Assembly: GCA_022701925.1 (NCBI GenBank)
Contig: JAKONM010000240.1
Coordinates: forward strand, 1-6,837
Direction: 5' to 3'
DNA length: 6,837 nt
Source: Microbacteriaceae bacterium
GTDB lineage: Bacteria > Actinomycetota > Actinomycetes > Actinomycetales > Microbacteriaceae
Shown: positions 1 through 5,542 of the stretch, one piece after another
Position numbering within the stretch: the stretch's first letter is position 1
How the letters are laid out: every line of letters begins with the position of its first letter
Translations under genes and position numbers: made by a program
The notes under the pieces: model-generated
What the model was told of the DNA's origin: nothing
The model's input: the letters and a program-made list of their open reading frames with translations, nothing else
The model's database searches: none

Positions 1-2
1 AG

Positions 3-1064
3 GGCCTGGGGGTGGGCGAGGTCGGCTACCTGATCACGGGCGTGAAGGACGTGCGCCAGTCGAAGGTCGGCGACACGGTGACGACGGCGGTGAAGCCGGC
101 GTCGGAGCCGCTGGCCGGCTACACCGAGCCGAAGCCGATGGTCTTCAGCGGCCTGTACCCGATCGACGCCAGCGACTACCCGGAGCTGCGGGAGGCGCTG
201 GACAAGCTGAAGCTGTCCGACGCCGCCCTGGTCTACGAGCCGGAGACCTCCGTGGCGCTCGGCTTCGGCTTCCGCTGCGGCTTCCTGGGCCTGCTGCACC
301 TGGAGATCGTGACCGAGCGCCTGGAGCGCGAGTTCGGGCTGGACCTGATCGCCACGGCCCCGTCCGTGGTCTACGAGGTGGCCACGGACGACGGCCAGCA
401 GGTGACGGTCACGAACCCCAGCGAGTACCCGATCGGCAAGGTGCAGGAGGTGCGCGAGCCGGTCGTGAAGGCCGCGATCCTCACGCCCAAGGACTACGTG
501 GGCGTCGTGATGGAGCTGTGCCAGAGCCGCCGCGGCGCGCTGCAGGGCATGGAGTACCTCTCCGAGGAGCGCGTCGAGATCACCTACGTGATGCCGCTCG
601 GCGAGATCGTGTTCGACTTCTTCGACAACCTGAAGAGCCGCACGGCCGGCTACGCGTCGCTGGACTACGAGCCGATCGGCGAGCAGACGGCCGACCTGGT
701 GAAGGTCGACATCCTGCTGCAGGGCGAGCGGGTCGACGCGTTCAGCGCGATCGTGCACCGCGACAAGGCCTACGCCTACGGCGTGCTGATGACGGAGCGG
801 TTGAAGAAGCTGATCCCGCGGCAGCAGTTCGAGGTGCCGATCCAGGCGGCGATCGGCGCGCGCATCATCGCGCGCGAGTCGATCCGCGCGATGCGCAAGG
901 ACGTGCTGGCCAAGTGCTACGGCGGTGACATCACCCGCAAGCGCAAGCTGCTGGAGAAGCAGAAGGAGGGCAAGAAGCGCATGAAGACCATCGGCCGCGT
1001 CGACGTGCCCCAGGACGCCTTCATCGCGGCGCTGTCCGGGGACACCGAGGGCCCGAAGAAGTGA
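3..1064 (+). CDS. lepA: Elongation factor 4 (LepA), C-terminal ~353 residues, 5' truncated by window edge
   Basis: LepA/EF4 is a translational GTPase that acts on the ribosome (back-translocation and ribosome biogenesis have both been proposed). The frame is open from base 3, so the GTG at 12 is an internal valine and not a start. The GTPase domain lies off the left edge. Visible in order are the end of the beta-barrel domain II (GEVGYLITGVKDVRQSKVGD), the EF-G-III-like domain (KPMVFSGLYP, GFGFRCGFLGLLHLEI), the EF-G-V-like domain (LTPKDYVGVVMELCQSRRG), and the LepA-specific C-terminal domain (MPLGEIVFDFFDNLKSRTAGYAS, then IPRQQFEVPIQAAIGARIIARE and CYGGDITRKRKLLEKQKEGKKRMK). This C-terminal domain separates LepA from EF-G, so identification is secure. 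The family is usually about 600 residues, so roughly 250 are missing. The stop at 1062-1064 overlaps the GTG of the next gene (GTGA), suggesting translational coupling. Confidence 0.97.
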   Translation, partial: GLGVGEVGYLITGVKDVRQSKVGDTVTTAVKPASEPLAGYTEPKPMVFSGLYPIDASDYPELREALDKLKLSDAALVYEPETSVALGFGFRCGFLGLLHLEIVTERLEREFGLDLIATAPSVVYEVATDDGQQVTVTNPSEYPIGKVQEVREPVVKAAILTPKDYVGVVMELCQSRRGALQGMEYLSEERVEITYVMPLGEIVFDFFDNLKSRTAGYASLDYEPIGEQTADLVKVDILLQGERVDAFSAIVHRDKAYAYGVLMTERLKKLIPRQQFEVPIQAAIGARIIARESIRAMRKDVLAKCYGGDITRKRKLLEKQKEGKKRMKTIGRVDVPQDAFIAALSGDTEGPKK

Positions 1065-1675
1065 CGGCCGGTCCTGCGCGCCGGTCCACCGCCGCGCAGG
1101 CGGTGCCGGGGCTGAACTACACGGCGATCAACGCGACGGTGTCGCCCGAGGTCGTCGCCTTCCCGCCCGTCGGGTTCCGTTCGGCCGAGTACCGCCACCG
1201 CATCGGCAGCGGCGCCGCCCGGTTCGACGCGGCCGGCCGCGCGCTGATGACCTGGGGCGCGCTGCGGGCGGCGGGCTTCCACGTCGACGGTGTGGCCGCG
1301 GAGCATCCGGGGTCGGCGCGGGCGGCGCAGCCGCGGTTCCTGGACGACGGCACCCCGTGGATCACGCCCGGCATGACGGCCGTGCTGACCCCGGAGGAGC
1401 CGGCCGCCTCGACCGGGCCGGTGAAGGTGGTCACCGTGGTCGACGAGCCGGGCCGCGTGGGCTTCGTCTACGGCTCGATGCCGGGCAACTCCGACTGCGT
1501 GGAGCGCTTCCTGGCGGTCGAGCACGGACCCGAGGACGCGGTGCACGTCGTGCTGCGCTCGATCTGGGAGTCGGCGGGACGGCGGTTCAGCCCCGCCGCG
1601 CGGGCGGCCGAGGCGCGGCAGCGCCGCGTCGACGAGCGCATCGTGCGCGCCCTGCACCCCTCCTGGGCCGCCTGA
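1061..1675 (+). CDS. DUF1990 / UPF0548 family protein, first of a tandem pair
   Basis: This 204-residue protein has no predicted signal peptide or membrane span. It matches the DUF1990 (UPF0548) family, found in actinobacteria and plants, whose biochemical function I do not know. Supporting motifs are the N-terminal LNYTAINATV (18-27), a central GFRSAEYRHRIGSGAARFDAAGRAL-type block (38-62), TPGMTAVL (102-109) and, most diagnostic, GRVGFVYGSMPGN (131-143), which corresponds to the family's G-F-x-Y-G-T/S-x-P-G signature. The GTG start at 1061 overlaps the lepA stop by 4 bases, and a GAGGG at 1047-1051 gives a plausible ribosome binding site, so expression is probably coupled to lepA. The C-terminus after about 170 is arginine/alanine rich and looks variable. 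The next gene is a diverged paralog. The family call is from recognised motifs and not from a search. Confidence 0.85.
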   Translation: MTAGPARRSTAAQAVPGLNYTAINATVSPEVVAFPPVGFRSAEYRHRIGSGAARFDAAGRALMTWGALRAAGFHVDGVAAEHPGSARAAQPRFLDDGTPWITPGMTAVLTPEEPAASTGPVKVVTVVDEPGRVGFVYGSMPGNSDCVERFLAVEHGPEDAVHVVLRSIWESAGRRFSPAARAAEARQRRVDERIVRALHPSWAA

Positions 1676-1679
1676 GCCG

Positions 1680-2198
1680 GTGACCGCGCCGACGTACGGC
1701 TTCGCGCCGGGGACGGTGCTGACCGACGTCGTACCGGCCGGGTTCGCGGTGCTGCGCCGGTCGGCCGACGTGGGGACCGCCGCCGAGCTGGAGCGTCTCG
1801 GCGAGGCCGTGCTGCGGTGGGCGGTGCAGCGCCGCAGCGGGGTCGCCGTGCGCGACGGCCTCGGCCGCGACGCCGAGCCGGTGGCGGAGGGGCTGGAGCC
1901 GCGGGTCGTGATCCCGCTGCTGCGCGCCGGTGCGCTGCGGCTGGAGGTGGCGGCACCGGTGCGGGTCGTCCGCGTGGTGCGCTCGCCGGACGCGGTCGGC
2001 TTCGCCTACGGCACGCTGCCCGGGCACCCGGAGATCGGCGAGGAGTCGTTCGTCGTCGTGCGCGACGGCGACCGCACCCGATTCGAGCTGCGGGCCCTCT
2101 CGCGGCCGGCCATGCCCTACGCGCTGCTGCCGCCCGTGGGCCGCGCCTTCCAGCGCCGCTTCACCGCCCGCTACCTGCGCGCGCTCGACGGGGTCTGA
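1680..2198 (+). CDS. DUF1990 / UPF0548 family protein, second of a tandem pair
   Basis: This 172-residue, probably cytoplasmic protein belongs to the same family as its upstream neighbour and is a cleaner family match. The core signature GFAYGTLPGHPEIGEESF (107-124) is intact, followed by a strand-rich FVVVRDGDRTRFELRALSRP block and the C-terminal PPVGRAFQRRFTARYLRAL helix seen at the end of DUF1990 proteins. The GTG start at 1680 lies 4 bases after the previous stop. There is no good Shine-Dalgarno ahead of it, so translation is probably coupled. It differs from the first copy by a shorter N-terminus and lacks an LNY-type opening. The two are old paralogs rather than a recent duplication, because they share motifs but little running identity. 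Function is unknown. An 11-bp hairpin starts 11 bases after the stop. Confidence 0.87.
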   Translation: MTAPTYGFAPGTVLTDVVPAGFAVLRRSADVGTAAELERLGEAVLRWAVQRRSGVAVRDGLGRDAEPVAEGLEPRVVIPLLRAGALRLEVAAPVRVVRVVRSPDAVGFAYGTLPGHPEIGEESFVVVRDGDRTRFELRALSRPAMPYALLPPVGRAFQRRFTARYLRALDGV

Positions 2199-2887
2199 CG
2201 GGTCCGTCGGCTCGTGCGGCTCAGAGCCGCGCGAGCACGTCCAGCAGCGCCGGCAGGCCCTCCTCCAGGTGCCATCACGAGCGCCGCGGAGGTCTCGCGC
2301 AGCGCCTGCTGCTCGTAGGCGCCGGTGGCCACCGCGATGAAGGGGAAGCCCACCGCGTCGGCGGCGGCGCCGTCGGCCGGGGTGTCGCCCAGGATCACGG
2401 CGGTCGCGCCCGCCAGGTCGGCGCGGGCGGCGGCCGTCAGGTCGGACCGCACGACCGCGCGGTCGCCGAAGTACGAGCGGTCCCAGTCGAACGCCGCCAC
2501 GTCCACCCCGGCGCCCGCCAGCTTCACGCGCGCCCGGTGCGGGGAGTTGCCGGTCAGCAGCCCGTTCACCCAGCCGGCCTCCGCGACCGCGTGCAGCGCC
2601 GCGTCGACGCCGGGTGCCGCGGTGCGGCGCGCGGCGTCCGTCAGGTAGGCGTCGGACAGCTCGTCCAGCCGCTGCGACACCGCGGCCAGGTGCGCGCGGT
2701 CGCCGCCCCATCGGTCCAGGCGCTCGGTGACGATCTGCGCGTCGGTCTTGCCGTGCTCGACCGCGTGCGGCTCGTCCGGGGAGGGGCCCACGCCCGCGAC
2801 CTGCCGGATGGCGTCGTGGTAGTAGGTGCCCGCCTTCGCCGAGTTGTACAGCAGGGTCCCGTCGACGTCCCAGAGCACGATGCGCAT
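2171..2887 (-). CDS. HAD-superfamily hydrolase (phosphatase-like), 3' end apparently frameshifted
   Basis: This is a haloacid-dehalogenase-type phosphohydrolase, using an aspartyl-phosphate mechanism with Mg2+; the substrate is unknown. ATG at 2887 is preferred over further-upstream starts because the catalytic motif WDVDGTLL begins at residue 6, as is usual, and GGAAG sits 9 bases upstream. Motif I is D7-x-D9-G-T, motif II is LTGNS (111-115), the motif III lysine is probably K122 (VKLAGAGVD), and motif IV is GDTPAD (167-172). A helical cap with HGKTD (45-49) lies between motifs I and II, as in phosphoglycolate-phosphatase-like subclass I members. As written, the frame runs to a TAG at 2171 (238 aa) and overlaps the DUF1990 gene antisense. 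After A206 it turns into an atypical Gly/Ala/Arg-rich tail, while another frame reads LEEGLPALLDVLARL and then stops at 2221. The native protein is therefore probably about 222 aa. All catalytic motifs precede the shift, so the product may still be active. Confidence 0.85.
   Translation of the reverse strand: MRIVLWDVDGTLLYNSAKAGTYYHDAIRQVAGVGPSPDEPHAVEHGKTDAQIVTERLDRWGGDRAHLAAVSQRLDELSDAYLTDAARRTAAPGVDAALHAVAEAGWVNGLLTGNSPHRARVKLAGAGVDVAAFDWDRSYFGDRAVVRSDLTAAARADLAGATAVILGDTPADGAAADAVGFPFIAVATGAYEQQALRETSAALVMAPGGGPAGAAGRARAALSRTSRRTRQTPSSARR
2210..2236. terminator. Hairpin between convergent DUF1990 and HAD genes, possible bidirectional terminator
   Basis: Bases 2210-2220 (GCTCGTGCGGC) pair with 2226-2236 (GCCGCGCGAGC) in an 11-bp stem with one G-U pair and a 5-base loop. 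It lies directly after the plus-strand DUF1990 stop and at the 3' end of the minus-strand HAD gene, where a shared terminator is expected. There is no T-run on either side, so it is not a classical intrinsic terminator, although U-poor hairpins are common at gene ends in high-GC actinobacteria. The loop contains the TGA that would end the HAD gene in its restored frame. Confidence 0.5.
2266..2272 (-). other. Probable frameshift site in the HAD hydrolase gene
   Basis: Codon A206 occupies 2272-2270. A single base (2269) then separates it from a CTG at 2268-2266 that opens LEEGLPALLDVLARL followed by TGA at 2223-2221. The distance from the ATG to that stop is 667 bases, one more than a multiple of three. 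Either one base is extra or, more naturally for a VMA-D-LEEG-like junction, two bases are missing. Whether this is a real mutation or a sequencing/assembly error cannot be told from the window. Confidence 0.7.
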
Positions 2888-2910
2888 GCGATCAGTCTTC
2901 CGGGTGGTGC

Positions 2911-2947
2911 GGCGCCTCCCCGCACCGGTGGCGGGGCGGGAGGCGTC
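2911..2947. repeat. Inverted repeat in the HAD-hemW divergent intergenic region
   Basis: GGCGCCTCCC (2911-2920) can pair with GGGAGGCGTC (2938-2947): 10 pairs including one G-U, with a 17-base interval that contains the palindrome ACCGGT (2924-2929). The 74-base gap between the divergent HAD and hemW starts must carry both promoters or leaders, and this dyad fills much of it. It could be an operator or a leader hairpin ahead of the hemW ribosome binding site (GGAG at 2953-2956). In DNA this GC-rich a chance dyad is possible. Confidence 0.35.
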
Positions 2948-2961
2948 AGGATGGAGCACCC

Positions 2962-4191
2962 ATGCCCAGCGCCCTGCCCCTCGCCGACCCGGCCCCCGCG
3001 GACGGGCTGCTGCCGCCCTCCGTGCTGGAGGGGGTGCACGAGCGCGCCTTCGGGGTGTACCTGCACGTGCCGTTCTGCCGGGTGCGCTGCGGCTACTGCG
3101 ACTTCAACACGTACACCTCGGGCGAGCTGCGCGGGGAGCGCCGCGAGGACTTCGCGAGCCGCGCCGAGGCCGAGGTCGCCTTCGCGGGCCGCGTGCTGCG
3201 CGGCTCCGGGCTGCCGGCGCGGCCGGTGAGCACCGTCTTCTTCGGCGGCGGCACCCCGACCCTCCTGCCCGCGCACGACCTGGTGCGCATGCTGGGCGCG
3301 GTGCGGCAGGAGTGGGGGCTGACGCGCGGCGCGGAGGTGACCACCGAGGCGAACCCTGACTCGATCGACCGCGCAGGCCTGCAGGCGCTGGCCGACGCCG
3401 GCTTCACGCGCGTCTCGTTCGGCATGCAGTCGGCGGTGCCCGCGGTGCTGCGGGTGCTCGACCGCACCCACGACCCGGCTCGGGTGCCGCAGGTGGTGGC
3501 CTGGGCGCGGGAGGCGGGCCTCGCCGTCAGCCTCGACCTGATCTACGGCACCCCGGGGGAGTCGCTGGACGACTGGCGCACCAGCCTGGAGGCGGTGCTG
3601 GCGCTCGAGCCGGACCACGTGTCCGCCTACGCCCTGATCGTGGAGGACGGCACCGCCCTGGCCCGGCGGATCCGCGCCGGCGAGGTGGCGCAGCCCGACG
3701 ACGACCTGCAGGCCGACATGTACGACCTGGCCGACGAGCTGCTGGAGGCCGCCGGCCACCGCTGGTACGAGGTGAGCAACTGGTCCCGCGGCGAGGCGCA
3801 GCGCTCGCGGCACAACCTGTCGTACTGGACCGGCGAGGACTGGTGGGGCGTCGGCCCCGGCGCGCACAGCCATGTCGGCGGCGTGCGGTGGTGGAACGTC
3901 AAGCACCCCGCCGCGTACGCGCAGCGCCTGGTCGCGGGCCGGTCGCCGGCGGCGGGGCGCGAGACGCTGCCGGACGACGTGCGGGCCGTGGAGCGGGTGC
4001 TGCTCGAGGTGCGGCTGGCCGACGGGCTGCCCCTGACCCGCCTGCAGCCGCAGGGGCGCACGCAGGTGGCCGGCCTGATCGCCGACGGCCTGGTCGAGCC
4101 GCGCGCCGCGCTGTCGGGCCGCGTCGTGCTGACGCGGCCCGGCCGCCTGCTGGCCGACGCGGTGGTGCGCCGGCTGCTGCCCGCTACCTGA
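2962..4191 (+). CDS. hemW: Heme chaperone HemW / coproporphyrinogen III oxidase-like radical SAM protein
   Basis: HemW is a cytoplasmic or membrane-peripheral radical-SAM protein related to oxygen-independent coproporphyrinogen III dehydrogenase (HemN). Characterised HemW proteins bind heme and act as heme chaperones, so older HemN labels are often wrong. This 409-aa protein has the family's usual length. The Fe4S4 motif is C39-RVR-C43-GY-C46 followed by DFN, the SAM-binding block is FFGGGTPTLL (93-102), then TEANPDS (128-134), GFTRVSFGMQS (147-157) and LDLIYGTPGE (191-200). EVSNW (270-274) and HNLSYW (284-289) form the HemW-type HNxxYW region, followed by GVGPGAHSH (296-304). The C-terminal HemN_C-like domain covers about 335-400. 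ATG at 2962 is supported by GGAG ending 5 bases upstream. The 3' end overlaps the convergent DUF4870 gene by 8 bases. Chaperone versus enzyme activity is inferred from family knowledge. Confidence 0.95.
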   Translation: MPSALPLADPAPADGLLPPSVLEGVHERAFGVYLHVPFCRVRCGYCDFNTYTSGELRGERREDFASRAEAEVAFAGRVLRGSGLPARPVSTVFFGGGTPTLLPAHDLVRMLGAVRQEWGLTRGAEVTTEANPDSIDRAGLQALADAGFTRVSFGMQSAVPAVLRVLDRTHDPARVPQVVAWAREAGLAVSLDLIYGTPGESLDDWRTSLEAVLALEPDHVSAYALIVEDGTALARRIRAGEVAQPDDDLQADMYDLADELLEAAGHRWYEVSNWSRGEAQRSRHNLSYWTGEDWWGVGPGAHSHVGGVRWWNVKHPAAYAQRLVAGRSPAAGRETLPDDVRAVERVLLEVRLADGLPLTRLQPQGRTQVAGLIADGLVEPRAALSGRVVLTRPGRLLADAVVRRLLPAT

Positions 4192-4564
4192 CCAGGGTCA
4201 GCGAGAGCGGGTACGTGTAGGCCTGGCCGCGGTTGGCCGCGATCGCCGCGATGATCGAGAACACGATGGTGATCAGGTAGATCGCCGCCGTGATCAGGAA
4301 GCCGACCAGCACGATCCACAGGAAGACCGCCACGATCGCGGCCAGCGCCATCGTGATCTGGAAGTTCAGGGTCGTGGCCGCGTGCTGCCGCACGAAGGGG
4401 CTGCGGTCCTTCAGCACCAGGAAGATGATCAGCGGGCCCAGCCAGCCGATCGTGCCCACGCCGACGACGATGCCGATCAAGGCGCTGACGTGCGTCAGGG
4501 TGGCCCAGAGGCGCTCGTTCTCCGGCGTCAGCGGCTGGGGTGCGGGCTGCGGCTGGTACGTCAT
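4184..4564 (-). CDS. DUF4870 small membrane protein, third gene of the minus-strand trio
   Basis: This 126-residue integral membrane protein belongs to the DUF4870 (Tic20/MamF-MmsF-like) family; its function here is unknown. A proline/glutamine-rich N-terminus (1-12) leads to the family motif LTPENERLWATLTHVSAL (12-29). Hydrophobic segments follow at about 27-51, 68-91 and 92-111. Between them lies the conserved LKDRSPFVRQHAATTLNFQI (51-70), and the end is NRGQAYTYPLSLTLVR (111-126). ATG at 4564 is chosen because GGGAGGG lies 7 bases upstream. An in-frame ATG at 4621 would add 19 Pro/Arg-rich residues with no such site. The gap to the upstream paralog is 60 bases and contains a small GC hairpin (GGGGC/GCCCC). 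Its TAG lies inside the last codons of hemW on the other strand, and the shared region contains the short palindrome CTGACC-AG-GGTCAG (4188-4201). Confidence 0.9.
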   Translation of the reverse strand: MTYQPQPAPQPLTPENERLWATLTHVSALIGIVVGVGTIGWLGPLIIFLVLKDRSPFVRQHAATTLNFQITMALAAIVAVFLWIVLVGFLITAAIYLITIVFSIIAAIAANRGQAYTYPLSLTLVR

Positions 4565-4624
4565 CGGTGGTCCCTCCCGGGATCGGTCGCGGGGCGGCGC
4601 GGGCGGGGCGCCCGGCCCCATTGC

Positions 4625-4981
4625 CTACTTGATGAAGTTGACCGTCAGCGGGTACCGGTACACCTCGCCGCGGTTCGCGGCGACGGCGCCCATGATCGAG
4701 AACACGATGCCGACCACGGCCGCGGCCAGCAGCACCAGCACGCCGATCAGCACCACCGTGAGGATCGAGCCGGCGACGTAGGCGATCGTGATGAGGATCT
4801 GGAAGTTCAGCGCGTTGCGGGCGTTGTCGCGCACGAACGCGCTGCGGTCCCGCAGCACCAGGTAGCCGATCAGCGGGGCGATGAAGCCGATCACGATGCC
4901 GCCGACGTGGATGAGGGTCGCCCACAGCTTCTCGTCGGCGGGGCTCAGCGGCTGCGCCGCGGGGGAGGGGTCGTACGACAC
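4625..4981 (-). CDS. DUF4870 small membrane protein, middle gene of the minus-strand trio
   Basis: This 118-residue DUF4870 membrane protein is the closest relative of the downstream copy. It shares the N-terminal PLSPADEKLWATLIHVGG (11-28), the loop LRDRSAFVRDNARNALNFQI (43-62) and the tail NRGEVYRYPLTVNFIK (103-118). Hydrophobic stretches run at about 27-43, 61-85 and 85-102. The GTG start at 4981 has AGGA about 7 bases upstream and lies 19 bases after the stop of the preceding paralog, so the two are almost certainly co-transcribed. Charged residues cluster in the central loop and at the C-terminus. The partner or substrate is unknown; sporadic homologs in magnetosome (MamF/MmsF-like) contexts do not transfer a function here. 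Confidence 0.9.
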   Translation of the reverse strand: MSYDPSPAAQPLSPADEKLWATLIHVGGIVIGFIAPLIGYLVLRDRSAFVRDNARNALNFQILITIAYVAGSILTVVLIGVLVLLAAAVVGIVFSIMGAVAANRGEVYRYPLTVNFIK

Positions 4982-5000
4982 GGTCTCGTCCTGTTCTCGG

Positions 5001-5417
5001 TCAGCGCACCAGGCGCAGGGGCAGGGGATGGCGGAAGCCGCCGCCGCGCTGCACGCGCAGCCCGGCGACGACGGAGAGCACGACCACGGCGAGCCAGACC
5101 GCCAGCTGGGCGACGCCGAGCAGGAACACCAGGATCACGAACGGCAGGTCGGGCCCGGGCGGCAGCCCGTCCTGGAACACGCCGCAGACGCGGCCGAGCA
5201 GCGCCAGGGCGACCCACACCAGCAGCGCGGTGACGGCCAGGTTCAGCGCCTCCCGCGACTCCTGCCGCACGAAGCGGCTGCGCGGGCCGACCAGCAGCAG
5301 CACCAGCAGCGGGGGCAGGAAGCCGAGCACGGTGCCGAAGTGGGCGACCGAGGCCCAGAGCCGCTCGTCGTCCGGGGTGAGCGGCGGTCGATCGGCGGCC
5401 GGCGCGGAGTCGCTCAT
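5001..5417 (-). CDS. DUF4870 small membrane protein, first and most diverged gene of the trio
   Basis: This 138-residue membrane protein is the promoter-proximal member of the minus-strand trio. ATG at 5417 is supported by GGGAGG 6 bases upstream; the longer upstream frame would run through the intergenic region and is rejected. The family layout is kept: PPLTPDDERLWASVAHFGTV (11-30), a hydrophobic segment (about 29-44), GPRSRFVRQESREALNLAV (44-62), then hydrophobic segments at about 62-80 and 92-121, and a tail of RGGGFRHPLPLRLVR (124-138). It differs from its two neighbours by lacking the DRS of the loop (PRS instead) and the NRG of the tail (QRG), and by an inserted Gly/Pro-rich loop with one Cys (C78; about 78-91). 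The sequence suggests an older divergence and possibly a distinct role. It diverges from hrcA across a 145-base gap. Confidence 0.87.
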   Translation of the reverse strand: MSDSAPAADRPPLTPDDERLWASVAHFGTVLGFLPPLLVLLLVGPRSRFVRQESREALNLAVTALLVWVALALLGRVCGVFQDGLPPGPDLPFVILVFLLGVAQLAVWLAVVVLSVVAGLRVQRGGGFRHPLPLRLVR

Positions 5418-5478
5418 CGCGTGCCTCCCGCCTGACGGACATCCGATCCCCGGACGGCGCCCAGGGTATCGACAGGCG

Positions 5479-5491
5479 GGCGTGTCACGCC
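5479..5491. repeat. 13-bp palindrome GGCGTG-T-CACGCC upstream of the hrcA promoter
   Basis: Two perfect 6-base arms (5479-5484 and 5486-5491) flank a single central T. The site sits where the hrcA -35 element would be expected, about 20 bases upstream of the TAGAAT box. It resembles an operator for a homodimeric regulator, but I do not recognise it as a known consensus; it is not HAIR or CIRCE. Confidence 0.4.
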
Positions 5492-5510
5492 AGGGGTCGG
5501 ACGGCGCGGG

Positions 5511-5516
5511 TAGAAT
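5511..5516 (+). promoter_or_regulatory. Probable -10 box (TAGAAT) of the hrcA-dnaJ promoter
   Basis: TAGAAT differs from TATAAT at one position and is one of very few AT-rich hexamers in the region. It is 47 bases before the hrcA ATG, giving a short leader. No good TTGACA-like -35 is visible 16-18 bases upstream, which is not unusual in actinobacteria. Its last base is the first base of the CIRCE-like repeat, so a repressor bound there would block RNA polymerase. Confidence 0.55.
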
Positions 5517-5542
5517 TGGCAGTCCTGCGACAGGAGTGCCAG
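5516..5542 (+). promoter_or_regulatory. CIRCE-like operator for HrcA
   Basis: TTGGCAGTC (5516-5524), a 9-base spacer, and GAGTGCCAG (5534-5542) match the CIRCE layout TTAGCACTC-N9-GAGTGCTAA: 7 of 9 bases in each arm and the exact 9-base spacing. The two arms are complementary at 7 of 9 positions. In high-GC actinobacteria the TTA of CIRCE is often TTG or CTG, so two of the four deviations are expected. The site lies just before hrcA and overlaps the -10 box and probable transcription start, which fits autorepression of hrcA-dnaJ relieved by heat. Confidence 0.8.

Noticed and set aside
12..14. GTG at 12 as a start of a short LepA-like protein
   Set aside because: The frame is open to the window edge and the residues before it (GLG) continue the conserved LepA sequence, so it is an internal valine.
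917..1956. Minus-strand open frames opposite lepA and the DUF1990 genes
   Set aside because: Low-complexity Arg/Ala-rich translations that shadow well-supported plus-strand genes; no ribosome binding site or family motif.
2888..2959. HAD hydrolase start at 2959
   Set aside because: It would place 24 Arg/Thr-rich residues before the catalytic WDVDGT motif and overlap the hemW leader. The ATG at 2887 has a GGAAG site and the usual distance to motif I.
1817..3229. 470-codon plus-strand open frame spanning the DUF1990, HAD and hemW regions
   Set aside because: It crosses three real genes out of frame, with compositionally extreme translation; a shadow of GC bias.
4565..4621. Alternative ATG at 4621 for the third DUF4870 gene
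   Set aside because: It would add 19 Pro/Arg-rich residues without a family counterpart, whereas the ATG at 4564 has a strong GGGAGGG site.
2641..4925. Long minus-strand open frames opposite hemW (421 and 432 codons)
   Set aside because: They are antisense to a clearly conserved hemW, rich in Arg/Pro/Gly/His with no recognisable motif, and result from the high-GC codon bias that removes stop codons in shadow frames.
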